Shown here: in pieces, positions 20,923-34,499 of the stretch
Layout of the letters: each line of letters opens with the position of its first letter
How positions within the stretch are numbered: position 1 is the stretch's first letter
DNA from: Schistocerca nitens
Lineage: Eukaryota; Arthropoda; Insecta; Orthoptera; Acrididae
Assembly: GCF_023898315.1 (NCBI RefSeq)
Contig: NC_064616.1
Span: forward strand, 648,950,974 to 649,014,973
Reading direction: 5' to 3'
DNA length: 64,000 bases
Notes under the pieces: model-generated
Databases searched by the model: none
Told to the model about the DNA's origin: nothing
Seen by the model: only the letters and a program-made list of their open reading frames with translations
Position numbers and translations under genes: made by a program

Positions 20923-23109
20923 AGTGAAAAATATGGATTATTAAAGAAAATATGCTTTTACAGATCCAACACATTACATTTTCATTGAAATCATAACCTA
21001 GCTTCACTGTACAAAGATAATGATGGTTGTAAAAGCATAATATTTAGCTAGAAATAATGCTACTTTTATTACTACAGATGCACTTTTTTATGACCAATGA
21101 TTTATTGAAATTGTCACATTATTCCACCTGGCAAAAAATTTACGCTTTATGGTTTATTATTACAACCAACATTAAAACTGCACAAATATTTCTTATATTA
21201 TCATTTTAATTTTTCCCACAAATATTTTTCTTTCATTATGTTTTGTGGATAATTTTTCACTAATATCTTCATTTTTCTTTTATTGTTCTAAATCATAAGA
21301 TACACAGGGAAAACATGGAGACATTCAGCATGTTTTTATCAACATGTTTCCTGTAGTGGAAATCATCATAGTCTTCCAGTGTAGTTTGTAATTTAGATTC
21401 TACAGGAGACAAGAGAAATACATATTAAATTTCCTAAAAGCTGTACACTGGCATATAATTAGTATCATCAGAACAGAAAAATCACTTGTGAGGGAAAAAC
21501 CCTGGCAGTGCTGGGAGTGAAACTGAGTCATCCATATGAGAGTCAGACGCACTGACCCTCACTACGGTGGTGGGTCTGATTTTGTTACTTTTAAAAAATA
21601 TGCGTCTTTCATTTCAAAACTTCTGTAAATATTTGTTTCTGTCACTCTTGTGTGCAAAAGTATTGTGATTATGATTCACTTTGTTCTGTAGCCCTTCCAA
21701 CAATCCTTTACAGAAATATGCCCTCACATTTTGGTTATGCTTAACTTGTTAACACTAATGTAGAAAAATACTGATGTGGATTAATTATGGAATCCAGCAC
21801 CACAATAAGAATTTAATTTCGCTTAAAGACAAAAGCTTAAGTGGAAGCACCATGTGTATACCTCATCTAGCATTACTTTAATGTAAATAAGGCAGTAAGA
21901 ACATAAATACTATCAAGCAGGGTACTAAACACACTATTAAAATGAGAGAAATAACATGTTCCTTACAGAATAGTTAATTGATGCAACCCTAAGAGGCTTG
22001 GAGGTACTGTGACAGACAGCACGCAGCACACTGTTTATTTCATTAACTTATTTGCAATAAAAAGAAGGAATAAATGAGAGTGTGAATTGACATTTCTATA
22101 AAATCAGATACTTTTGTTATCACTCAAATACACAGACATGAAAAAAAAAACAGGAAGGAAGATTTGAGTTTGTTTTGTAGTACAGAACTGAGAAATGAAG
22201 AAAGGGTGTTATCATCATGACCCATCAAGTACTGTCATACTCCACAAAGCAGCATTACTTTCATACATTGATTTATGTGGTTCTTCATTGCGATCACAAG
22301 GAAAGCATGTTATCCAAAGACAATAAATATCAAAAGGAAGTACTAGACCTACAAAAAAGCAAAAACAGTAGCAAAGCAGATACATTCAGTTAAAAGAGAC
22401 TTCAAAAGCCAGTTGTCTATTTATACCACACGATTGCAGCTAGAAGGTATGTTAACTGCTTTTTTAGATAAAATAATAATGCATGCAGATGAAATTAACA
22501 ACAGGAAAACAATGCACAACTAAAAACATGCAGCTTGTTGCACAGAGATGCCTGTGAAATTAAAGTTATTATATCTAAAAATTTAATTAATATGTAATAC
22601 ATTCAAATATTTAAAAATCTGCAGAGCAGTGTAAACACATTCTCATTGCAGATAATGTAATACATCCCAAACTGTTATTTAATGTATTCTCTAAAAACTA
22701 ATCACCTCCAATATATTAAATGCACATGAAGTGACAGCTGTGAATAAACATTATATCACAGAAACATCATTGCAACTTGCTGCACAAGGCATAGTTATCA
22801 TTGTGTATAAGAACAGAATGCCATAACTTGGTATAACAAGAAAACCCAGTGTACTCCCATTATTATAATACAGCAGAATCTCACATAATGAACTCAGTTC
22901 AACAGAATCATCTAGTTGGAATATACTATGCAGGATGGTTGCCTCAATGTAAGTCTTTTGCTCCTGTGAGGCAATATATCCAAAATGCATATGTATAGCA
23001 AACTGGTCACAAATTGATATATGTATTGGTGCTTCACCACGCAGCTGGCAAGGATAGTAAGCAGGGGACATCTTGATACTAGGACATAAAGTCTTTGTGA
23101 ATTTCATTC
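20923..23109. other. Intron sequence with few recognisable repeats
   Basis: About 2.2 kb, AT-rich. A faint tRNA-like or SINE-like trace may exist near 21490-21580 (GGGAGTGAAACTGAGTC), too decayed to call. No supported coding frame; the 118-codon minus-strand frame at 22751-23107 has no recognisable motif. Confidence 0.45.
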
Positions 23110-24195
23110 TGTGTACTTAGTTGGACAATAACTATGCAGCACAGGCAGATGCATGAACAATATACGCAAATGTCAGCATTTGACAAAGGATATGTAGTTG
23201 GGCTCAAATAAGCTGGTTGGAGTAATTGGTGACTCACTTGACATTTGAATAGGAGCGATCCCACTATTTGATGATGTTGGCAGGAATGGGTGAACCATGG
23301 CCTAGCACAGTGTCAATAAGGAAGCACTTGACCTAGGGAGACGACAGGACATGAGGATCAAGCAATTGTCAGAGACGCACTCAGATCCCCAGATTCATCA
23401 TTATCATCGATCCGATGTGCAACTGGTGCTTCAATGACCACAAGGTCCACAATAGGCAGCTCACAGAAAGGGGGTTGAGGTCATGGCACTCCTTGCTCCG
23501 ATTTCTATTGACCTCTGTACACCAAACATGCGTGTTTACAGTGGTGTCGGGCACATTTGGCTTGGAATCTCATTGATTCGAGTATCTCTGTCTCCTGTGA
23601 CGAGTCCTCCTTTGGACTGCGCCCTGATGGCCAGCAAAGACATGCCTGGAGACACCCCGGACAGTGGTGGGATACCAACTTCACTGTCGCTTGCCATGCG
23701 GCCCGACAACCAGAGTGATAGTCTTAGGTGCCGTTTCATTTTATAGCAGGACCCCTTTCGTTTTGATCTGTGGCACTCTTACAACAGCACATCGACAATA
23801 TTCTACATGCCATTTTGTTGTCCTTCATGGCAAGCCATCCTGGGCTTACATTTCAGCAACATGGCAAGAGTTTCTACTGCTTGTTTTCGTGCTTACCAAA
23901 CCTTGCCTTGGCCAGCAAGGCCGTTGGCTCTATCCATAATTGAGAACACTGTAGGGCCCTCCATATAGCTCGGGATTTTGACAATCTAATACACCAATTG
24001 GACAATGCCATGCTGAATACCTGCTTGCATAAGGGCCAAAGGTGGACCAATGTGTACTGACTTGCTGAAATTCTGAAACTCTTTCTCTTGGATATACCAT
24101 CCAATTTTTCTGAAACTACAATCATTTGTTTGTCTGTACATGTACATCACATCTACCGATTCCTGTCACATTCCGATAATTCTTTCATGGTGGTG
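23110..24195 (+). mobile_element. Tc1-like transposon copy, decayed (family also at 43.9-45.1 kb)
   Basis: Plus-strand remnants of a Tc1-like transposase: QRHAWRHPGQWWDTNFTVA-type text near 23635-23690, then PFCCPSWQAILGLHF near 23812, and a third block LPWPARPLALSIIENTVG near 23905. Nucleotide similarity to the two copies at 43885-44525 and 44526-45095 is evident (for example TTTCATTTTATAGCAGGACC at 23733 and 44700). The right end near 24060-24190 matches the complement of 43910-44040. Multiple stops and indels; inactive. Confidence 0.8.
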
Positions 24196-24944
24196 TTTTG
24201 TTTTTTGTTTTTCCATCTTCTTCTGCTTCTCTTTCTTCTTCTTCTTCTAAGCGTGTATTTCATACACCACATAAACCACGCCCATATACAATGAGAAGCA
24301 TTACAGGTGGTGGAATATCTTGTATTGCTGCAGGTGCAGCAACAACCAATTGTGTGACACTTACACTGTTCTAACACATAAGTGATGCCTTACTGCATTT
24401 TTGGCCCTTGATGGAAACAAGACCTTGCCATCCAAAACAATACAACTTACAACAGCACCATCCCTCAGTCAGAAAACAGGGTATATTTTTACTTTATTTC
24501 CGCTTATTCTGTCTGCTCTTGTGGGATCAGTGTCATTTGGTGAGGAGTATATTCTCATCTGCTACATATTATGTGAGCTGTAATAGGCATAGGTCTTGGA
24601 AGGCATGGAATGTTTGCATCACTGTTAACCTGATCTAAATATTTTTCCTTTCTTCGGCCAGATATCGTAAACTATAGTATCAAAAGTTAGTGGTTTTGTC
24701 AATTTATGTTTATGTATGTATCTAATTTATCCTTGCAAATGTAAAGTTATTTCGATCTTTATTTGAATAGTAATAGTAATTTAAGTCATACATTAATCAC
24801 AGTTTTTTACATTTTGCTATTTAATTTTAATGTATTATCAAACATGTTAAATGAATGCCAATATCTTCATGGTAAAAGCAGTTGCACAAATTGAGTACTC
24901 TTCTTATTAGTGTTAATATGGATCAATTCTGACAGATTGAGTGT

Positions 24945-24987
<43 letters not shown>

Positions 24988-25974
24988 GTTTGGACAAACT
25001 GAGAGAAAAACAAAAGGCTTCCAAAATATGGGCCTCATTGTTATAACATTTCCTCCAAGTAAATATTAAAAAATACAATCAGCGCCTCTAAATTCTCTAC
25101 TACAATGGTACACAGTACCCACAAAGGCATGCATAAATATTAAAAGGCATTCTGTGCATCTCTCTCACTACCAGGAGATCATTTAGAACAAAGTGTCACA
25201 CATACAACCTACACATATTTTATCAGAAAAAACTGGTAAATGCTACAGTAAGTGATACAGAAATGATATTAATAAGCAATTATTGTTTTACACTTGTAAA
25301 AAATTAATCAAATTCACAAATTAACAGTAACCCAGTTTTACATAATCAGGTAATTCCACATCAACATGTAATAAAAAAAGTTCAAACAAAATAATTTTTA
25401 TGTATACAGTATAAAGAATGAAATGCTCAATTTATCATTATGAGTTACAATCTCATTAAACAATACCCCTACTGCTACCTCTCACAACTTACATTAAAAA
25501 ATAAATAAATAAAATGAAAATGTACTGTACTCCTTTAAGTTGATCATGTGATCAAGTGAATTGGCTACTCAGCCAATCTCTGTGACACATAAATGTAAAT
25601 ATTTGTCTCTCTCTTTTCTGTAAAAACAATTATACAAAATCACAATAAAACAGTAATAAAATACACAAATCAATTAAATATGAAATAAAACCTGCAATCA
25701 TCTCTACATTCATGATATTATGGTTCACAGTAGTCCATACAAATAATGGCTGTGTGTGTGTGAGACTCATCACATATTAACCTGTCATCAAATTAAATAA
25801 AGCAGATATAGCTACAGAAAGATGGTACCTTACAGTAAGGCCAAAAGTAGGTGATACCAAAAATCCCCGAATGTGGTGATGATAAAATGACATACTGGGT
25901 ATCAACTGCCTCCACTACATATTGATCTAATTATTTTGTCTATACAAATTCTTTTACTGCAATACTAACTCAGG
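24196..25974. other. Intron sequence, no gene recognised
   Basis: AT-rich with no supported coding frame. Contains a short CTT-rich stretch (24215-24248) and a TG microsatellite (separate entry). Confidence 0.5.
24941..24986. repeat. (TG)n microsatellite
   Basis: About 23 TG units with one GA interruption. Confidence 0.95.
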
Positions 25975-26155
25975 CATGGCAGGGAAAAGGATGGATATTA
26001 GCCATGTCCTTCCCAAAGTAAGCATCTAACGATTTTCATCAAGAAATCAAGGGAAACCTCAGAAAGCCTAAAAATGGGTAGCCAGACACTGATTTCAGCC
26101 CTGCTTTTCCAAAATGTGGGTTCAGTGCATTAACCATGTACTATCTTGCTCTGTG
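25975..26155 (-). mobile_element. tRNA-derived SINE, old copy (family of 35482-35734)
   Basis: Read on the minus strand it follows the same order as the intact SINE at 35482: a degraded A-box and B-box head near 26155-26085, then the complement of a CCTAAAAATGGGTAGCCAG-like body and the GATTTCCCTAAATC-like region near 26030. Identity is low, so this is an old insertion. Confidence 0.6.
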
Positions 26156-27522
26156 AAGTACCTTATTTGTCTGTTTTAGCATTTTCACTTATTTATTTGA
26201 AAGTAATAAATTTTTGTGCACATTTAATTCCTAAAACAGGTAAGAAGCCCTCATGTTGCATCAAATTATGATAGAATATCATCTATGTCATTGACATATT
26301 TCTAAACTACCACATATAAGTTTACAGTACGAAAACTTAACAGTTTCTATTACCTATTAAGTTAATACCAGTCCACACAACAAATATTTATTAAGCATTT
26401 ATTACTTTTTCAATAAGAAGAAACATATAGCCAAGGAACACCAATAGCAGGTGACATGAAAGAGCACTCTGCAGTGGTGGATTTGTATGTTAATAGTAAC
26501 TGAGTTGATCATAATATGATCAGTGTTACCTCTATAAAACACAGTAATAAAAATCAAGCCTACTATAACCAATACAGCTGGTGATTTCAATTTGTAACAG
26601 TACAGTTGCCACTGCCATTTCTTTTTTTATTTTTATCACTGTTTATAAAAATATTTTGAAAGAAAATCTACTTTTTCTGTTAAATCAAAATCTTTTACTA
26701 GGATAAGGCCATTAATTAAAGTACATATTAATGAGGATAATGAAAATAAAAGGTATATCCTGTAGTTAGTATCAACAACAGACACATATATTTTAGTATA
26801 TTCTGTGTAAAATGTCCACCTTCAAAGAAAAACATTTTCTTCCCTCGTGTGTAACATGATACCTAGCACTGAATTCTGTCAATATTCTTTTAATTATGCA
26901 AAGTGAACAATGCAGGCACACCTTTTGCCAACATTGCCCAGCTCTTCTACACACAGTACCTTATGACGGATTTATGCTATCATGCAAACTCAAATACTTT
27001 ACAGGAGAAAATATATGCACACCATGTTTCACCAGGTAACACTCCTTAAAGTTTCATATGTTCTATAATTATTGAACAATAGCCTACACAGGTTTCTAAG
27101 ACTACAGTTTACCTCTTTCTTAAAAATTCATCTTCCATTAAGTACACAACCAAAAAATAAAGCAGTATCATGCACCATGTTAGAATAACAATTATGAAAT
27201 GTGAAGTGGATTAATAGGGTATTAAAGTGTGCAGTATGCAAGAAATCATGCATGAAAATATGATTCAATGAAGCTACTAAAATCATTATTTCCCACTCTG
27301 GTCACCAGTCATGCACAGAATAACATCTATATTCTACTGCATTCAATTAACAATGGAGGTAACACAAGTTTTTAATTTAACAGACTAATGTCCTACAGTA
27401 AATAAAACTGCCAAATAAAAAGGCTGAACTATGTTGATTTAAGTTCATGGTGGCCTAGAAACTTATTACATATAAACTGGGAATCCTGAGCTTAAAAGAG
27501 GTATGAACACAATCACAATCCC

Positions 27523-27523
<1 letters not shown>

Positions 27524-27555
<32 letters not shown>

Positions 27556-27560
27556 CTCCC

Positions 27561-27599
<39 letters not shown>
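27524..27599. repeat. (CT)n(CA)n compound microsatellite
   Basis: CT units followed by about 17 CA units after a short spacer. Confidence 0.95.
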
Positions 27600-27601
<2 letters not shown>

Positions 27602-28047
27602 GGAAATCATAAACTCCGAGTGAAAAGTGAAGAGATGACTAGTATTTCCACAAAGAAAGTGAGACATACTATGCCTAGAAAGAACAGACACATTTAAGGA
27701 AAAAAATACTCATCTTTTACACAACACTAAAAAAAAAGAATGCTGGTTTGTGCACTGTATAGCTATAAGTTTCTGCATTTCTCAAGCTTCCAGTGAAAAG
27801 AAAATTGCATTATGTCACACAAATTTTCATTGTCACTTTCTTTAAGCTATTTGTGTTGGCAGCAGTTTCTTATCTAAAGGTGCCAAACACTATTACAGCA
27901 TCAGAAACTCATAATTAATTTATTTATATATAATGTTACCATTGCAAGATTTTGCTTCTGCAAGAGAGCTTAAACAAAAAGGCTGTGACCTATCACATTT
28001 CAAATTTCCATCAATGAGAGCTTTAGCTATTTGAGGCGAGTCATCAA

Positions 28048-28062
28048 CCCCCCCCCCCCCCC
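28048..28062. repeat. Poly-C tract
   Basis: Fifteen consecutive C, which is unusual in this AT-rich intron. Confidence 0.95.
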
Positions 28063-28465
28063 TCCTCTCCCTCACTACTAATATAAACTCTGAACATACA
28101 TTAATTGGCTATGTAAAATAGAAAGTAATGTGACTTTAAAAATGAAACATTATCAATTCTGATACAGATGAAATTGTGATAGATCAGGAAGACATTTAAG
28201 TGCTGTTACTGTAACTGGTAAATTGGCCAGTTCTCTGGGAAGTGACAGCATATGATCTGCACCATTGTAAAAACTGAGAAATGATTTCCTCAATTTACTC
28301 TGATGTAAGCCTTGAAAATAATGCGACGTAAGAGGTGAGTTCAAATGCTGTCCTCACCATTCACAAGCTTCATTATTTCGTATATCTATTTTAAATGATT
28401 TTCCTCATGTACAAACTAGGTGCTCTATCATACAATATTCTTCAAATAACTATAATCTCGAAACT

Positions 28466-28735
28466 TCCTGGCAGATTAAAACTGTGTGCCCAACCGAGAC
28501 TCGAACTCGGGACCTTTGCCTTTCACGGGCAAGTGCTCTACCATCTGAACTACCGAAGCACGACTCACGCCCGGTACTCACAGCTTTACTTCTGCCAGTA
28601 CCTCGTCTCCTACCTTCCAAACTTTACAGAAGCTCTCCTGTGGACCTTGCAGAACTAGAACTCCTGAAAGAACGGATATTGCGGAGACATGGCTTAGCCA
28701 CAGCCTGGGGGATGTTTCCAGAATGAGAAACAAAA
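28466..28735. mobile_element. tRNA-related SINE (second family)
   Basis: The complement of 28488-28565 reads as a tRNA-like sequence: an A-box-like TAGTTCAGATGGTAGAGCAC and a B-box-like GAGTTCGAGTCTCGG. It is flanked by AACTTCCTGGCAGATTAAAA on one side and a body containing GATATTGCGGAGACATGGCT and GCCTGGGGGATGTTTCCAGA on the other. The AACTTCCTGGCAG end and tRNA-like part recur at 58777. No real tRNA gene is implied: the cloverleaf lies within a dispersed repeat. Confidence 0.8.
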
Positions 28736-30134
28736 AATGAAAATCCATCACTGAATTGTATTAGGCGCACTACAAAACTCAGTAAGTTAGCTACTCCTTG
28801 GGATGAAGTAATAAAAAGTATGGGTGCACTTAGTATTTCAGCAGCTAAGTGGCAGTACAGGCAGGAACTAAGGTAACAAGACATGGGGAAAGGCTTAACT
28901 CAAACTAAACCTACCACACCATGCATCTTCAGGAATCAGAACTATAAGAGTATGATGGAGCTGCAGAGGAATCTAGGCAACATACCATTTGTATCTAAAA
29001 AAGAACTGAGTATCTGAGAACTGTGGCTAATACATGTTGCTATGCTGAAGTTAATAGACCATAAAATGGTAACTTCAAGAATTCATAGCAAATCAGTGCA
29101 TAAATGAGGCTGAACAGAGATTATAGAGGTCTTGCTAAGTCACTGTGTTGCTCTACCATCCTAACCATTAGTGGTATCTACAACACTTCCAATACGACCA
29201 AGAATTCACAGTGTCATTTAATCTCTGAACAATTAGTCACCTTTATTACCTTGGTTCTGCTCTACAATGACAAACATTTTCACCTGACTGATTTCTTATA
29301 GCACCCTATCTGATGGGTCATTTTACTTTCCCAATATTCTAAATTCTCATATTGCCATGGACAAAATCTCTTCCAAATAACCACTGACAAGCACACACTC
29401 AAGTCTCACTAACCCAACACAAATAATATAACAGGAAGGATGTTGACACTATAAATGAACTACTTATCTTAATTCAGAATGAAAATGTATGAAGCTGTTC
29501 CATAACGCACCTTAATGTCCCTAGACAATTCATTCACTTGTTCTCTTCTGTCTCTTTGCCTCACATGTAATAGTGTTTATTTTATATTCACTGACTTTTA
29601 CCTCTTATTTTGTCTACTCTATTTCTTTTCCTTCATCACTCAAACCAGAATCCAGAAAGTACCCCATTATTTTCTGCAAAAAGCATGAAAAACTACTGTG
29701 GACCTACTCTGAGGTTAGACTGAACAGCAGCATTCAGTCACCTGCTAATCCTACAACATTCATTCACTTGCTAATCCTAATCCCATAAAACACAAAAAAA
29801 TTTGCTTCCTGAAGGTAAACAAGGAACAGGAATTCTGTCACTAAATTTTATATGATATATAATCATCACAAACATGAAACTTCTATCATGAGGAATATAC
29901 ATGGATTTGACTTAACAATAGTTGAAAAAGGAGAAAATAAGAAACAAAATGAATTCTAACACTAAAATACTTTTGTATTATTTCAGACTGTTGTGTTTCT
30001 GATCTTTAACAGACTGGCAAGACATTTCTTTAAAGTTAAACTGTAGTGAATTTAACAAAAGTAAACTATGGAATTTTAATGTTATAACTGCTCAGTTTGT
30101 CAGTTTCTATAATCATTCTGAACCTGTCAGCCCC

Positions 30135-30240
30135 CCGCCCCCCACACACACACACACACACCATACTGCTCTCTCTCCCTCTCTCTCTCTCTCTGTCACA
30201 CTGTCTCTCTCACACACACACACACACACTAACACACACA
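30135..30240. repeat. (CA)n/(CT)n compound microsatellite
   Basis: Alternating CA and CT runs over about 100 bp with short interruptions. Confidence 0.9.
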
Positions 30241-32972
30241 CTTTTGCAATATTGTACATGTGAGTACCCGAACTCGAAGTACAACATAATGATTAATTGT
30301 TATTTTAGCACTGTAACATTTTAAAAATTAATGGCTACTAGTTTCAGCATAATGTTTTGTCACCAGGAATCTTAAAATCACAAAAATTTGAGCTGTTGTA
30401 TAACTCATGGTTATTTTACAGCATAGGGTCAACACTTTATTGCAAAATATGTTTCTAGTACTTACTTCCATTGGTATGTGTGGTAACAATGGGAGGGTTA
30501 TCCAAGCTGCACTGCACTGAGGACAAATAAAAACGATACAAAACAGTTGCGGGACGAAAACAAGCAACAAATATAACATTGCCGCCTAAAGGTTGCAAGA
30601 TGAAATAAATTCTACTGAAAGCTTTTTAATGAAAACATACAAGTTACTTTAACTGCATGTACAGAACTGGTTAAGCTACAAAGCAAAAATCATGGTGCAA
30701 CAATTCAATATCCTACAAACTTTCTGGATTAGGTGTCATGCATGGACTTTAACCTGTTTCAAAACAATGTAGGTAAAATGGTGCAGAAGTACTTGTCTAT
30801 TAACATTTTTTTTTCTTTACTGAATACTGACTTGAAATGGGAAGACTAAAAACAGTACGAAAACATTGTGCACAATGTTCCACAGCATTTACTAATTTCC
30901 TTTCTCATCTATAATAAAAATTAAAGAAAATTACCCCAATGGAATTATAAATGCGGCTGCAAGCAAGTTACTTATGTACCTTCTCTCATTGTCATCATTC
31001 AACACACACATGCCTTCTCTTCTTTTAGAAATATGATGCATCTAATTAACATAGGCTAGTTTTGAGGAATCAAACCCTATAAACATTATTGTGTATTGCA
31101 TGTAAGAACAAAAGTAACCAAATTCCAAGCAGTAAAATTAAAAAAAAAACTATAAATTAAAAAGCAGTTGCACTGATGTTGAAAAAATATTCATAATAGA
31201 GAAAATGCTAGAAAACACATCTCCCATCACCACACAAGAGCAGTACTACTTGCGTCCACCATAAGGAGTATTAAAGGACTATTAACCCAAATATTTTTAA
31301 CATGAAAAAGTATCAAGTGCAACATTTCATACATTTGATAAAATTAGTAACACTAAGATTACATTGATTTAACACTAAAGTCAAGTTTGTTGCAGAAAAC
31401 CACCACCAGATTCTGAGAACTATGCAAGCACAACCATGTGATAGGTCTACATCAGAAGAAATGTTACATTATCAAACATTATCCGTACAAAGCCTTACGG
31501 GAAGTTACCCAAAACTACTGCCATGCATAAAAAATATTGTTAAAATAAATTTTAACTGCTGTATGTGAAGAGATTTCACCTTGTTTCCCACTAAATATAC
31601 TTCCCATGCAGATAAGTGTTGGGCACATTCGTTGTCTAATGGAAAGAAAGCGTACAGATAAAACATATTTTACCCATGAATTAACTTGAAATGAAGAATA
31701 CTTCTCAATATCCATCAACTAACAGGGGATCATTTTGCAACTTATGGCTGGTAAACACCATTTTCTTATCTACACTGACTAAAGGAAATAACAGCTCAAA
31801 TATCGTACAGCTTTTATTCTTCCTCAGACATCTATCCAAAGACATGAATATTGTATTTCTTATATGAAATTACACTCAACATGAAACTGTCTGGGATGAG
31901 GATGGCAGAATTAATCAGATGATTTCAAGCTGAATTTATTACTCAAAGTACAACTAGAAATTTCATTTCCTTCAATGAGAGATCATGTGTTACAGTACAC
32001 AACAAAATGTTTTTGTACTGAAGTGCTCTATTCCTAGTCTATTAATGATATTTCATCTTTACAAAAACAAAACAACACCATAAAGATCGGAGACACGAGA
32101 AGGTACGAACAGCACAATTATCATAAATAATAAAACTGAAGCTCTGATGCACCACTGTTGAATTCAGGAGCAGTAATTACAATTTGTGCAAAATACTCAC
32201 CTTTCCTCAAAAGGATTTTGTTGACTACCCTTAAACAGGAATTATTCTGTATCTACTTTACTATTACAAATGCAGTTTACAACAGTCAGAAATACAATAA
32301 CTATTTACTTCTACAAATGTTCTATTCTAGGTATGTACAGTGTCTTAAGAATACAATGTGACTTACTGTAAGTGACTACTAGTCCTTTGATCACGTGAAT
32401 AGCATGTGAGAATAAAGTGCAAAGGGAAAAGACAAAAATTGTTAGACTCATTATAAGACCAGGAACAAAATTTAAAGGAAAATTTTTTGCTGTTTTAAAA
32501 ATTTTGAATTACAAATCACACACAAATGAAGTTCATTAACACAAATGGGAGTTGAAAAAACTGTGCAGCCTTCTGTGTCATGCTAGCAACCATTCACCTT
32601 CCACTTCTGAATGAGCAAAGTCCACAACAGCTCACAGAGAACATTACTCTACACACAGCTTCAACAAATGTATGTGCATGTTACTCAACATTCTAGCACA
32701 GTCTGACTATAATTCAAAAAGAACTTTACAAGGCAGGGAAAAAGGGAAAAAAAGAAAAATATCTCCAATATTTTTTCTCAAAGTCTCACCTTTATTAAGA
32801 TTAAATGAAATAGGTTCAGGGAATCAATATTTTAGTTCATTACATCTTGTGCAAAGTACTGTGGAACTCTAACACTTAATTTCCATGTGGAATCCCAGAC
32901 AACGCTCATCTGAAGAAATATCATTCTCCCCCAAAATCTCTCCCTCCTCCCCCTCCCCCTCAACCTCTCTCT

Positions 32973-32975
<3 letters not shown>

Positions 32976-33016
<41 letters not shown>
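32976..33016. repeat. (CA)n microsatellite
   Basis: About 20 CA units preceded by a CT/CCTC-rich stretch. Confidence 0.95.
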
Positions 33017-33021
<5 letters not shown>

Positions 33022-34499
33022 AAGGTAATAACAGAAAGTCAACTTCAAACAATAGTTGACTGTAAGACCCATAAAAGACAAATCAACAACCTTTCATTTT
33101 AAGTATTATCTGAGATGTTTCCATATGGCACTTATGCATTATTCAAAATGAAAAGTGGACGACTGCCACAGGACTTACTGAAGAGAAATGTTTCTATATT
33201 ACGAAATCTACTACTGGTATATAATTATCACAGCCACTAAGAACACTAATTTTCACAAAACAGTAAAACTTTTGAATGATGACAGCACATTTCTGGGGCA
33301 ACAACAAAAATTCCAAAATGATTTGAGGTAACATACAAAATGAGAATGTCCTTCAGACAAGCAGACAAGTTGCTCTGATGCCATGCAAATTCCTTCCCAC
33401 TATCTAAAAGAAAACCTTTATTCGGAGGAAAGCAGGGAAAATTAATCAGACCATTTTGCTGAAAGTTTGTAGTCTACAAAAAGAGAGTCTGTCATAGCAG
33501 ACATTCTAAACATAGGCATATATTCACTATTTTCTTATAACTCAAAAAATCAGAGCTTTTGTACTAAAGGGTGAATTTATTAATTGTGTTTCACTTAACA
33601 CTGAAACTTTTCTATACATTTTATAATTACACTCTCTATTACACGAAGACCAATTCCTGTATTTCACAACTTTGCTCTTTATGACATCTCTTTTGGTTCC
33701 CTTCTCCCCTTAATTTATATGTTTGAACCTTCAAATCTGATAATTACAATTTTACCAACTTTTGTGCATTAATTTTGGCCTTGTCACCAAGTAAAGCACT
33801 TGTGTCCCTAAGTTACTGTGTGGAATAACAGACATGGCATACCAAAATGAGACTGATTAGTTACCTGTACTAGGTTGTGTGAGCAAAGGTCCTGGCTACA
33901 ATGTTTCCGACTGGTGTGTTGTATATATTTAGCATACAGTATTCAAGTCACAGAAAAGCAGGATGATACAATGCACACAAATGTATAACAAAATTATTGG
34001 TCTGACCATTGACAGATTAAAGGCCGGTTACAGCCAGTGCAAGCTAGAACAGGAGCTGAATGTAACTCTTTGCATTATTTTACAACTGTGATGAAGTCTA
34101 GGAGGGAGAATTCATTTCATGACAGTACTGACAATATTAACCACATATTACAAATGGGGCAAAGACTGTTACCTCACCTTAAGTCGCTGAAGGTATCCAG
34201 ACAGCACAGCAAATGAATTGGCTAGAGAACTTTCAGCAGTCTGGGTCACACATATTTCATCACACTGTGTACTGTCATCTTTGACAGGCTGCTCTATATG
34301 CTTGGTGGCTCATCAGATGCATTCCCCATACACAAAGGCACCACATGGTTTGGTGGATTTTGTGTTTTCCCACAACTAATAGGAACAGGAACAATGTGAT
34401 GTGTCTTGTTCACAAGTGTGCCATGGATTAATATAGAGACTGATTCTTGGAAAAATGGTGCTCTTCCTGGATTTTTTGAGGATGTATCTAAATCTACGT

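Larger units (their letters stand above)
26156..28465. other. Intron sequence, nothing but simple repeats
   Basis: No coding frame or transposon recognised apart from the CT/CA block at 27524-27599 and a poly-C at 28048-28062. Confidence 0.5.
28736..34499. other. Long repeat-poor intron stretch
   Basis: About 5.8 kb in which I recognise no transposon or exon, only CA/CT microsatellites at about 30135-30240 and 32976-33016. It is AT-rich with many short overlapping frames and no coding motifs. Confidence 0.5.

Noticed and set aside
57..33016. Open frames with poly-Cys/Val or poly-His/Thr stretches
   Set aside because: These are translations of TG/CA and CT/GA microsatellites (for example near 11605, 27455, 27503, 32832), not proteins.
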